A DNA stretch of 64,000 nucleotides, from NCBI GenBank assembly GCA_033439255.1, contig CM065884.1:2232001-2296000 (forward strand), written 5' to 3'. The stretch is from Hericium rajendrae (Eukaryota; Basidiomycota; Agaricomycetes; Russulales; Hericiaceae). Shown one piece after another: positions 33,471-44,869 of the stretch (the stretch's first letter is position 1; each line of letters starts with the position of its first letter). The translations under genes and the position numbers were made by a program. Below the pieces are notes generated by a model, which had not been told where the DNA came from, made no database searches, and saw nothing but the letters and a program-made list of their open reading frames with translations.

Positions 33471-36400
33471 CTATAGCTGGGGTGTGTTTGAGACCGGAGC
33501 CTCGTCGCCAGCCTCGTCGCCCGCTTCGGTGGCGACCTCGGTGGATAGCCCATCGTTGTCGTCAAACACAGCAGGCTCTTCAACACGCTCGAGTGTGGAC
33601 CAGTCATACTGATCCTCGGGCCACATGTCTTCCAGACCCAGCTTGAGCAGAGTGCGTCGCCAACGACCGGCACACGCAAGGGCTAGAGCCATATAGATCG
33701 CCGCCTGACGTTCCGCGTGTGCGTCTGCACTGACCGCGACATCTCGAGCTGCACCTGAATGCTTGCCAACTTTGCTGGCCCAATCACCTGCCTTCCACTC
33801 AAAGAAACACACAGTGCGGCGCATTTCCTCCTGGAGGAGTAACACCTCTTCATCCCATCGTTTGACCCGCGTGTGCACAACAGCCCATTCCGCTCGTGCG
33901 CCTGTAGATTCGTGAGCAGGAGATGAATATAGAGCATTCATGATGTACTTTCATGAAGTTCCTCCTCCGATGCAGGCTCGTCCCCATCGCCACGCATGTC
34001 CCATGCGTCCGGCCATTGGACTCGCCAAATCCACATCAGCATCTTGCGACCTTGCCTGATGCCCTCATCCTGTGTTGTTGGCCCACGAAGTTCGTTGTGC
34101 TGCAGAGGTCGGAGACGGCTGGACCAGTCGCCATCTGGATCTACTGCAACGAGTACAGCATGTGCGGCTTGATACTGCTCAACGAGGCAGTCGAGCTTCC
34201 TGTTTAGACCTTCGAGCAAGGTCATGGCACGCGTTTGTGTGCCTTGACTAGGGCCGCTGATTTGGACATGCTTGTAATGCAGAAAACTCGATCGCATGCG
34301 CAGCTGGCGACAAATGTGGTGTAAGGTGTCATCAGCTTGACCGATGCAGAGACGACGCTCCTTGTCGAGGAGGCCTGGGACACATCCTGACTGCCGCAGC
34401 TCGGAAGGCAGATCGGACGGCATCCATAGCGTGGAAGCCTCTGGCTTCTTGTCAGTGCCAAATGAGTCCCCGGTGATGTCGTCGTCCAGACCAACGTCGC
34501 CGTCACCGTCGCCATCGTCATCATCATGAGAGCCATGCTCTAGGAGTTGTGCAACCCCAGGCATATAGATAGCCTGGATCTTCCTCCATAAGGCAATGTG
34601 AGAGCGAAGGATGCTGCGCTTGTCGTTGAGCTTGACCATGGAATCCAATGTCTGGTCGTTCCTCTTCGCTTGAGCGTGCAGCACTCGTCTTGAGAGACGA
34701 ACACGCCCCAGTTAGTAAACATATCGTAGTTGTTGATGAGACACTCACTGTTGCTCTTCCAGTTCCAAGCCTGTATTCAAGAAAGCACTTGCTGTTGTCT
34801 CGTGCAGGGCCATCACTCCGCGAGTGACCTCATCGGCTTCCTCCATCTGGATCTCTGCCCGAACCTCAGCAAACGAAGTGCCTGCGGGAATATGTCAGTG
34901 TCGAGGGAATGAGAGGAGGTAGATGCGACGAATGTACATTTAATCGACTCCTCGTACGGGTCGGGCTGCGATTTATCCACCTCCCATGCGATCACCATCT
35001 GCTCCCACCTCTCGCGATATTCTGGTGGGATCGTGTCCTCAAGCTCGTCAAACACGATCCTCTGGACGTCGCATTCCTTGACGGCCTCGACTAACAGCTT
35101 ATCCATACTAGTACCTATTTAAAATCATATCAGTAATTATCTCACAGTTATGCTGGGAGTTGCTCATGAAGGTTGGTCGTCTTTTGCCAGTTCACGGCTC
35201 CGAAGATGTCATTCAACATCTCATGACGACTAGCACCTCCCATCTCGTGACTGCTAAGAGCGGCGGGGTTTGTCAAGGCCCAATTGCTCTCGACACCCTC
35301 TCCGTGAGTCCTGCCGACGCCGGGCATGTAGTTGAGTGAGAATTTGGTCTGGCAGGAAGGGCCGTGGGCTTGGAGGTGAAATTTAGGGACCGCCCAACCG
35401 ATCGTCTTGGTGTCCTTGCCAAATTGAAGCTCAGTCGGCATCTCGCCGTATCGTCGGGAAAAGTTCTTGTGATAGGAGCATGCGATGTCGTAGGAGATAA
35501 GGACAATTTGGATCTGCAGGGCTGTCAACACAAGCATGGAGAAAAGCACGTAATCCATGTTGCAATATCTACCGAATAAGTGCGTTAGACCTTGGATGGT
35601 AATCCGCAGAACGCAACGCTCACCTTTCGCCTTTCTGTAAATCCATGATGCCGTGCTTGCAGAAGAAACAGTGTCACGAGCAGATGACCGCCCCGACTCT
35701 GTTTACGGCAAAACGCTTGAGCGCAGGGATGTTGGCATGGTCTATGGCTGAGTGATTCGAGTTGCAATGCTTGAGCTAAGACGCTATGTCAGTGTCGACT
35801 CGTGATAGCCAAGCTGATGCACGTCACCTCGGGCTGCTCAATGTAGTCCTTCAGGAAGGTTTGGTAGTCATCTTCCTTGACGAAGTAGCCCGAACCGGGT
35901 GTGAGCTCTTCCTGTTTGTCTATCTTACGTTTCTTCTGCTTCAGCTTGAAATTCGTGTCCATGGCGAGAAGCAAGGCATATAGCCATCTATGGTATGACA
36001 GCGTGAGTAAGGGGTCGTCAGAAAACACAACACCTTGCCTTGTCTCTGGTGGCGTGTTTTCCCATCCCTCGGGCAAGTTGCGACCAGGCTGAGGACATAG
36101 AGGACATTCCACGACGTTTTCTCCAGGCTGAGTGCCTCCAATCCCCACGGGACTCTGTCCTTGACCGCTATGTTTCGCGCTTCGGAGGCTTCGGAACCAT
36201 CGCACAGTATGTAAGAATTCGACGTATCGGTCCTAAAATGAAATACGGTTAGCATTAGCTGACGCGTGGAGCAAGAGAAGGGCCGTGGATGCACCCCATC
36301 GAGGAAGATTCTTGTCGCATCTGTCACCGACTCGAGTGAATGATAGAAATCATAGGCATTTAACTTGCCCTGGAAATTGAGCTTCTGGAATGTCGACAAC

Positions 36401-37325
36401 GTGCTCAGAGTGATGACAGTGCGAGGACGGCCGAGAGTCGCCGGCATCCATCCGGCCCGTAGAAGTTGTTGCCATGGTCGGTACGAGTCGAGTGCACCGC
36501 AGTCGCAGTACGCAATGCGGACAGAATGGAAGCCGGTGACGTCAATAACATGCAGTAAACCTGCGCGTGGCTTCGGGTTGGGACATGAGCCTCCGTCGTG
36601 ACCAAGCTGGATACAGAGGCCGGCTTCTTGCAAGGAATATCTCTGGAAATGCTTGCCATTCCAGAGCTTATGAAGTCAGACTACGATTTGCGAATGTCAC
36701 AATGTAGTCTTACCTGGACTCTGTGCAATGGTATCTGAGCATGCGCCCCAAGAAGACAGTTGATGCAGATAAGACCGCTCGCAACGCAGTCGGTGCATCG
36801 AGCGATGCCTGGCTCGTCGCCGCAGATTCGGCAGGTCACAGGTTCGTCGTCTACTGAAGAGCGGCCTGGGCCTTCTCTCCTCATGAATTCATCAAGAATG
36901 GTGTCGCGACGTGGCAGCCATTCTGCCATGGGATCCACCTGGGATATGTCCAGAACATGTGAGTGTAAAATGTTCAGCCCAGATTCTGGACTTACACAAG
37001 AGCTATTTCTGCCACGCTTTTGCGCCTGAACAAATTGGGGCATATGCTCCTGCATCCACTCGTCCTGGGTCATAATGGGCTCAATAGGCTCCGGCGGCGG
37101 CGTGGCTAGTCTGATCAGTGGAGAGAGATCAGTTTCTTCAACACCATGGACGTGCCAGACTTGTTGGCATGTGTGCTTTCGAGGATCGGAAGGGACAGAA
37201 ACTGACTCTACTCGAGTCACAGTCTCTATAACGTCGGAAGTTGTCACATCTCCTACAGTGGGCGTACTTGACGGAGCGGAGGTCATGAAAACTAGCTTAG
37301 CTGCATTCCGTTTGCATTTTCCCAT
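33471..37325 (-). pseudogene. KDZ transposase, copy 2, most intact copy
   Basis: The start is MGKCKRNAAK at 37325. It has a CxC2-like cluster with the same C-x2-C-x8-C-x2-C-x6-C-x2-C-x4-H spacing (about 36720-36850), then GFHSVRIAYCDCG, FQGKLNAYDFYHS, LAMDTNFKLK, YFVKE, DLQKGE, MDYVLF, SYDIAC, VPKFHLQAH and HGEGVESNW. The long C-terminal region includes MPGVAQLLE, CRQLR and FFEW. The frame is open except for a TGA at 35674-35676 in the VICS-[TGA]-HCF segment, at the same codon as the 6105 TGA in copy 1 (copy 3 has Arg in the matching C-G-R-H), and an unclear junction after NWQKTT near 35160, where no donor is visible. Few other defects are seen. It lies in the opposite orientation to copy 1. 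Confidence 0.88.
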
Positions 37326-37583
37326 CTTTTACAGAACCAGAAGGAACGGGAAGCAGGACGACAAGAGAGTGATATGACTGAGTGTGTGAGGAGTTGCGAA
37401 TACTGTAGATATCTCGATGAACGAGCCCACTCATGGCGCCTCTGCAAGCTGCCTCTGCAGGCCGCCTGCCATGTGGTCATGTGACGAGCAATATCGACAC
37501 GTCCAAAGGTGCCCAACCGTGATCTCGTAAAGCGGTCGTACTGGTAGTATAGTTACTACGGTAATAACATACAAAGCTATAAT

Positions 37584-38209
37584 TCAAAATCCATAGATAG
37601 ACTTGAATAGTTTACGATTAACACTTCATTGACCAGGTCAGTGTTTGGGAAGGATTGAAGGCCGAAAAATTGCTCACCATGCACCCGCCCAAATAATCGC
37701 CCGGTCTTCCGCTGCCCAAGTGAATGCATCAGATCCCTGACGAGCAAGCTCCATCTCTTGCATATATCCAGCGATTATCCTTCGCGAACCATGTACATCA
37801 ATCTCAATCTCAGAGGCGCGTACAGCCTTGAGTTCATCGTGCAGGAATTGGTTCACAATGGTGCAGTAATCTTGACACCAATGCTCTCCACCACGGCTTT
37901 GAATCTCAGCGCGCAACTCGGAAACCTTGGCCCAGTGGGCCTCTTCCTCAGTAGCCATGTTGATCGTACAGTTCTCGTCGAGCTGGCCTTTTCGGGTGAC
38001 CAAGGCATTGGTATACGGCCTACCAGGACAGAGAACATCAACGATGGTTACGATTTACGATTTGTATATAGTTTAGAATGCGTGAACTCACCTATGAATG
38101 CCATCCCATTCTGCACGTCAAACTGCTTCTCGAACGGCTCGCTCTCACTTGCCGACCTTGCGACGGCCTGTTTTTTTAATGAAGGCGTTCCGTTTCTTCG
38201 CTTCTCCAT
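37584..38209 (-). CDS. Gene C, copy 2: small protein of KDZ cassette
   Basis: Exons: 38209-38092, 38019-37678 and 37623-37584, with a GTGAGT donor after the first and GTGAGC after the second. The start is MEKRRNGTPSLKK. The core matches copy 1 with VYTNA, LDENCT, W-QDYCTIVNQFL-DEL, YMQEMELARQGSD and IIWAGA, and the last exon gives C-V-N-R-K-L-F-K-S-I-Y-G-F. It lies 259 bases upstream of KDZ copy 2. Family not recognised. The first exon differs more between copies than the rest. Confidence 0.7.
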
Positions 38210-38743
38210 GGGGAGTAACACTAAACGGTTATAGTTAAATGGCACTGACAGAGAATTTAGCTAAGTAGAGTCACCGTTTCATGTTGGTGTTGGCTCTTGT
38301 GCGTGGTATGAGCATGGGGAAGGGGCACCAGACTCACGTGCGCGGAATCCTCAAGTCCGTAATGCGACTAGCACACCTGCCATGTAATCAACTTCATGCT
38401 TTTGAGCCACAAAAAGTCGCTCGTTTCCGCCATAATTTCATAGGGTACATGGGGCAAGCATTTTGAAAATTACCAGGTCCTTTCTGTTGTAAACTTATCG
38501 ACTGAATACCCCATGGTTTATTGAACACTGAGAGGTCATCTACGAGATATGCCTCGCCGGGTATTTCTGAGGGTGCCATTACTTCCCTAAGTCCATTCAC
38601 TCTGTCGGATTATTCATACAGTTGGAGTCACAAACAATGTTCACATTTCGTATGCGACACAATGACATTTCGACATGCTAATTGTACATAGGGACCTACA
38701 AAAAACATAGGCCCACCCAGGAATGCAGGCGGCAGCAGGAGAC
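38210..38743. other. Intergenic between gene C2 and gene B2, no gene recognised
   Basis: The matching interval in cassette 1 (2929-3487) is of similar length. I see no shared motif by eye. Confidence 0.4.
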
Positions 38744-40124
38744 CTACTCCTCATTCTCACGCAGCCAGGCAAGTGCGCCAGTGTACGAGCGGAAGCTCTT
38801 GTACTTGGCGCCGCGATAATTGATTACCTGCGCGGAGGCTTTGGCCCTGGAGAGCGATCATAAGGGAATGCAAGCCGCAATGGGCAAACGACGTACCAGG
38901 TTGCGAAGAGCCCAGTCCTTAGGCCACGAGCCACGGCATACCACTTAGACGGGGAACCGGGGTCCGTGATGTTAGGGACGTGACTCCCATCAGAGGAGGA
39001 CTGGGCATCGTGGAATGCGTCAGTCACCGTGAGGGGAGCAAAATGTTGCGAACATACCGCGGTAGCTGTGGGTGCATGGTCAGCAGCTCCAGCGTGGTCT
39101 CCGCCGACAGCAGTGGCCGTAGCGAGGGGCACACCCGCAGCTTGCTCGCCGCTGACAGCAGTGGCCGTAGTGGGGGGCACACCTGCAGCTTGCTCTCCGC
39201 CGGCAGTAGTGGCCGTAGCGGGGGGCACATCTGGGCTGTTTCCTTGGCTGGCCTCAGCCGAGCCGCCTTGGGAAGACGTATTGCTGTCCGTGGCAGGTGC
39301 CGGCTCACCTGGGGCCTGCACGTCTGCTGTGGCATTGGCACCAATATTCATGCCCGCAAGTTGTTCGGCGAGCTGCTGCTGCAGATGGGCCGTCCACACA
39401 GCTTGGGCTTCAGCCATCGTAGGATACCTTTGGAAGATGGCCCTAGGGTATCCAATAACATGGGGGGTGGTGGCGTTCCTACAACGCACAACATTAGTTT
39501 CGATCTCATAGAAAGATCTGTGACTCACCAGCCTTCCATGATCCCTGTCCGGCTACCATGCGTCACCACATAGATGCGATTCTGGGCGGGCGGTGGAGCA
39601 GGAAAGGGCTCTTGCTGACCCGCGGCGGATTCCGTACCGGCGGCAGACTCCGCACCAGCGGTAGCATGTGTGCTGTCACCGGGGGTGCTATCTGCAGGCC
39701 ATCAGGGCATGGACGATCTCGTAAGGCAGGCGATGATCACATACCGACGTTGCTAGAGCCAGGGGGAGACGTGGGAGCGGAGGCCTGGCCTTGATCACCC
39801 TGACCGGCTCCCTCAGCACCAGGGCTCTGCACGCCCGCAGCACCTGCGCCCTGTGCGGACGCGGTGGCAGCGGGAGTGGTAGCAGCAGGCTGGGGGATCT
39901 GAGTCACATCAGGAAGGTTGACAGCTTTCTGCTAGACCTGCAAGCAATCTGAGAGCATCTGAGAGCATCTGATTGACCTGCAGATTTTCTGATCTTATCT
40001 GAAAGTGTCTGATTTATTTGTCAGACAAGATCAGAAAATCTGCAGGTCAATCAGATGCTCTCAGATGCTCTCAGATTGCTCGCAGGTCTAGCAGAAAGTT
40101 GTCAACCTTCCTGATGCATGAAGT
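38744..40124 (-). pseudogene. Gene B, copy 2: two viroplasmin/RNase H1 N-terminal-like domains; MITE at its start
   Basis: From the N-terminus: a Thr/Pro/Ala-rich segment (VTQIPQPAATTPA), then IYVVTHGSRTGIMEGW with HVIGYPRAIFQRY, a low-complexity region with repeated GEQAAGVPPTTATA units, and WYAVARGLRTGLFATW with VINYRGAKYKSFRSY. Introns follow the Trp of each domain, as in B1. Stop TAG at 38744-38746. The probable start is ATG near 40119-40121 (ATGCATGTGACTCAG before insertion). MITE-3 (39910-40113) inserts within the second codon. The downstream coding part is otherwise well preserved. Confidence 0.7.
39910..40113. mobile_element. MITE-3 at the start of gene B2
   Basis: Ends CAGGAAGGTTGACAGCTTTC and reverse complement, AT flanks (39908-39909, 40114-40115), TCTGAGAGCA words repeated in both arms. 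Same design as MITE-1 and MITE-2. Confidence 0.85.
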
Positions 40125-40836
40125 GCTGTTCGAGAGGGAGTGAGGTTGGGGAAAAGCCCCAGTTCCTCTCTCTTAAATCAATCCAGCACCTTCCTGGACG
40201 AAATGAAAGCCCCCGCTTCATCTAGGCTCAATCCGAATTCCAGCACCGATAACGAACGGAGCTCGCTGATAAGAGCTCCTGCACATACGGGAATGCCTTG
40301 GACAAAAGATCTTGGCTTCGGTACATGTGCTGTACATGTCAGCACAAAAGCGGACTGTCGATGTTCGACATCGGATGGACCACGAGTATGTTGTGTCTGA
40401 AGACGATTCCAGAATGAATGGAAGCCGTGGCGCAAGGCGGACGATATCCGCGAACATTGCGCTGTGTGAGAAAGGTCCTTATTCGAAGATGGAAATGCCT
40501 ACCTGAGGCGTGGTGCTGCTCGATGTGCGACCGCCATCGGCCCACCTCCATGCAGTCTGTAACACTCAAGCAAATCGAGGAAACTTGCGGCCGAAAGAGG
40601 CAATGTGAGCTGCACGAGAAGCTGGCGCAAATCAGAAAGACACCGGAGAGGATCCTAGCTGGAACAGCATACCTCAACAGACGGTTGCAGCCAGGAAATT
40701 GCCCTGGCGTGCGCGTACCTGCGCTACTGGAGGAGTGATATTATATTATACTTGGATTGCAGGGAGGGGGACATAACGATTTTCTCCCTGTTTATTGCCC
40801 GTGCATTGCCCGTACTCCCCACTGCTGTTAATCCTC
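40125..40836. promoter_or_regulatory. Divergent promoter region between gene B2 and gene A2
   Basis: 712 bases, longer than in copies 1 and 3. An open frame of 106 codons on the plus strand (40418-40738) has no recognisable domain. ATATTATATTATAC before 40760 may serve gene A2. Confidence 0.4.
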
Positions 40837-43409
40837 ATGGCTCGTCTTTCTAACCGCAAGGGCGGATGGACTACTCCCCCTCAGCGGCAGTTCTTGCACT
40901 CTAAGATCCCGGCGCACCGCAAGGCCCAGGCCAAGGGGAAGGTGTCGGAACATTGGCCCATTCTCTATGCCCAGTGGTTTATGGAGTGGCCAGAGACCGA
41001 TGTGGTAGTGGAGGGTATCCCTCCTATTCGCAAGGTAAGCTATTGTCTTTCAAGGATGACAGCAGTCACTTACGCGTTCCCAGCGCTTGAAGCACTGGTT
41101 TAACAACCATTCTCCTCGTGGTACCGCTAAGCCCCTGACGGTCATGGCTGGCGCGAGCGCTGGCGCCACATCCGTCCTGAAGGGGGGCAAGAAGATCTTG
41201 AATCTTACACGCCAGATGTGTCGGCTCGCAGACTATCAGGCTTACATGGCTATCTATTATCAGTCTAAGCTCAAGTCCGAGGTCGAGGATGCTTACCGGG
41301 CACACAAGGCGAGCCTCGCTCCGGGAGAGACCCCGAAGGAGGTCGTAGCATTCCGTAACAGCTACGTTCGCCAGAAGCTCAGCATTGAGACCGACGAGGT
41401 GAAGGCGGAGGTAGCGGAGTTTATCGAGAAGTCACACAAGAAGGCTGACAGCGCCGCGGATGACGACAGGACGAACAAACTCATGGGTTACCAAGAGTAA
41501 GTAATATTCCTATTGAGATTTAATACCGGGACTTACCTCCATCGTAGAGCTATCGAATGCATGCCGAGGACGATGACCACCATGATCCAGCAGGTGATGG
41601 CCCAGACCGGTGGCATCTGCACTGTCCTATTCAGCATGCCTGAACCGTGCCGCGGAGGGGAGCTGATTGCATTTTCGTAAGCTCTTATGTTTTGACAGAT
41701 GGGATCATACTGATTGTATCCTAGGCTGCATAGCTCGCTGCCTGATGGGAGGACATTCGAGGCCAGCATGCCAAATTATGCGGAGGCAGTCGAGAAGCTG
41801 TTCTTGAAGTTCCTGCGCAGCTACTTTTGTCAGTCGTTTCCTTTTTCGAGCGATAAGATACTGATGGGATTGAACAGCGCCTACCATGCGCAAGTCCCAT
41901 GCATTGGAAGGGACCGTGCCGGGGAGCTCATCTGCTATGGACCATGACCCTTCGACCCCCGAGACCACTACCTCGTCCAACGACCCGGCATCTACGATCG
42001 ACCAAGGCCCTTCGACCCCCGAAACCACTACCTCGTCCAACGACCCTGTCGAGAAGGACAAGGTTGTGGAGGACACCACGGCTGTCGGGCCAGACACATC
42101 CATTGAAGTCGAAGGCACGGGTGCACAGAAAGATAAAGTTGTTGGGGATGAGGACAAGCGCAACGAGGATGAGCGCGATGAGGACAAGCGCGATGATGAG
42201 GAGGGCGATGATGAGGAGGACGAGGACGAGGAGGACGAGGACGTCATACCCCATACCAGAAAGTCCCCCGACAAGATCAGGCGCGAAGCCAACATCGCTC
42301 GGAACCATGCGCTGATGGACCAGTTGGGGATCCTGAATATCAGCAAGCACCTCGGTCCCGCCGAACGTAAGAAGCGCAAGCCCGGTTGCAAGAACCCCAA
42401 GGCCCAGCTTTCACAGCCAGTTCGCAGGAGCAATCGAAACAATGGGTGAGTATAGCCATCACTCTGATGAGAACTCATGGGCGTAACTGATGAGTTGAAC
42501 TCCAGCGCCGATCAGCTTGACACGAACGACCGTACTGCTGGTGGCGGCGGCGGCATCAGCTCCACGGACCAGCAACAGGCAGAGACTGGCACCGGTGTTG
42601 AGCAGGGTGCTGAAACGCAGACGGCGCTTGTCGAAAAGCCGACGACCGTTGGTGACGTCGAGATGGAAAACTTGACGACTCCCACCAGCGATGAAGGAGG
42701 CGAGGTCGGGTCGAAAGACGATGAGACCATGTCGAACGACAATGGAGAAGAGTCCAACGTGGACGAGATGGAGGTGAGCTGACTACTTGCTTGTTATGAT
42801 CGAACCGAACTGATGCACCGTCAGATTGATGGCCCCACGAGCGTTGCGTTAGATGACCGCGCGCCTGAGTGGGTGCACGTTACGATGGAGTACTTCGCTC
42901 AGGTATCTGAGCAGAGAGAATGGAAGCGTGCTATGGAGCTCTGGGCCGACATCGAGAAGGAACTAGGGTACTCGCAGGGTAGAGTGAGTTGTCTTATTAT
43001 CAGACAGGTGTCGTTACTCACCTATTATCAGGGAAAACAGTACCAATTATCCTCTAACAACCATCCGAACACAGTTCCTGATTGGTTCAAAGACCACCGC
43101 CGCGTCGAAAAGCCACCCGTCATCAAGGGTATGAAGAAATATGGCGCGACATGGCACTTGTGGTGGCAGGGCATGCAGGCTGATTGGAGGGGAAGATCTT
43201 CATGGCCGATGCATCGTCGTCAGACATCCGTCGCGGACTGGGAGGAGTTGCGCAAGAGCAGGAAGAACGGATTAGTGGTCATCTTAATGTCTCTGTCTTG
43301 GTGGATTACTGGCGTGAGTGATGCACAAGAGCAGCACGAGGCCGCATCCGTGCTGGAGGACGTGGTTTGGGCCCTGGAAGAGATGAAAAAGAGCGTCAAC
43401 CGCGCTTAG
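40837..43409 (+). CDS. Gene A, copy 2: conserved KDZ-cassette protein, apparently whole
   Basis: The start is MARLSNRKGGW at 40837. Exon 1 ends at 41034 (GTAAGC donor), and exon 2 starts at 41084 (RLKHWFNN). Then come KKILNLTRQM, YYQSKLK, RNSYVRQKL and a helix-rich segment; a block with LFSMPEPCRGGELIAF and DGRTF; LFLKFLRSYF; an Asp/Glu-rich tract followed by basic KKRKPGCKN; a second acidic segment; and a C-terminal block WFKDHRR, WHLWWQGM, GLVVILMSLSWW ending near a coiled region, VVWALEEMKKSVNRA, with stop TAG at 43409. Several short introns are seen. I do not know its function. Copies 1 and 3 confirm that it is a real protein family. The charge pattern suggests a nuclear, nucleic-acid- or chromatin-associated protein, an inference only. 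Confidence 0.8.
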
Positions 43410-43639
43410 ATGGTGAAGGGAGTCGTTATTTCTTGAAGAGCGCAGTTGAAAGGTGCAGGGAGTACCAGTATTTTCTTGATGGTGTGGTTGTGACTTGCAT
43501 GTCTGGCTTCATTGACTCTGATGCGGTTCTGGTTTCCTCACGTGACTCATGTTTCATTTCTCCTCGTATTACTATTTGCCTCGCAGTCGTAACATTTACT
43601 TGCTGTCTCGCATGTATATGTTCGAAAGGATGTTAGTTA
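43410..43639. other. 3' flank of gene A2
   Basis: No coding features. The stretch ends at the left limit of the G-rich repeat. Confidence 0.4.
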
Positions 43640-44778
43640 CATTGTCTCTGAAATATATAAGTACATCTGTGGTGCCATTATATACTGAGACAATAAGAAG
43701 ATTGCGCGATAACTCTCCACACGAAAACATGAAGTTGTAAGCGCGCATAATAGGTGCGCGAAATAACAGCAAGCGCGTGAAGAGTAAACGTGCAAAGGCA
43801 CGATATATAGGGAGTGGCGCATGGACGAAGGTAGCAAGAGCATGAAGAAACTAGCACAAAAGCACTTACTCATTGTTGCGAGAGCAGTGGCAGGGAGGCG
43901 CGGCGCTGGAGGGCGGCGCGAGCGCGGGAATGCAAAATGTGCTCGCAGGCCTCGTCTAAAGCCCCCATACATCCCAGCGAGGCTGGACAGCGGCAGGTGC
44001 AGAAGAGGGTGCAGGGGCGAGCGCAGATGCGTAGGGGCGGGGTGGGGCGGGGCGGGATGGGGCGGGGCGGGGCGGGGCGTGCATATGGGGCGGGGCGGGG
44101 CGGGGATACGTGTGAGCTGGGTGCGGGGTAGCGTGAGCGCTGGAACTAGGCAGGCGCAAGTGCAGGAGCGGAGCGGTTGCAAGCACGGGCACGGGCGGGC
44201 AGGCAGGGCGGGTGGGAGCAGGGCGCCGAGCACCAGAATCGAGAATCGAAAACCGATTGCAACATACCTGAAGCAAGATACCCAACGCACGGTGAGCGGG
44301 CACACACGAGCGAAGCAGCAGCTGCGGGGCAGGGCGGGGCAGGGCGGGAGGCGGGGCAACGACCACCAGAACCCAATTCATGCAGGCGATAGATGCCAGC
44401 GCTAGTGAGTGCCGGTGAGGGTAAAAGCAGGGCAACGGGCGGGAGCGGCGGCAGGCGGTGGGCGGCAGGTGGGAGCAGCAGCGGGCGGTGGGCGGGAGCA
44501 GCAGTGGCGGGTGGTGGGCAGCGGGTGGCGGGAATACGGTGGCGTGAGAAATAACGAAGAAGCCGAAAAAAAACAATAAACAAGCCCCGGCGCGGCCTGC
44601 GGCGCCAAAAGGAGTGTGGAAAGTCATTATATAAGGTGCTGACAGCCTGCTGTGCCGGTAATATAACATCCTGCAGCAATATCATTACAAACTTCATAGA
44701 GTAGCTTGCTGCAGGGAGTATCATATTGATCGGACACCAGTTGCTGTACCATACTTATTCAGTTAACCAGCACGGCCC
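43640..44778 (+). repeat. G-rich repeat, copy 2
   Basis: Plus strand with GGGGCGGGGCGGGGC runs (44037-44106) and further G-rich units to 44540, then a TATATAAG-like box and about 130 bases matching the end of copy 1 (ttgctgtaccatacttattc...cggcccc). Potential to form G-quadruplexes. It lies just upstream of the TET/JBP gene. Confidence 0.5.
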
Positions 44779-44869
44779 CCTCTTCCAGGCCTCTTGGATA
44801 GAGTCATACTAAGTGAGTGTTGCCCTTGCCGCACCCCTCGCAGTTGCGTTAGTCCTTCTAGTTGGGTCT

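Noticed and set aside
40339-40738. Overlapping 106- and 112-codon frames between gene B2 and gene A2
   Set aside because: No match to cassettes 1 or 3, no domain; likely chance frames in the divergent promoter.
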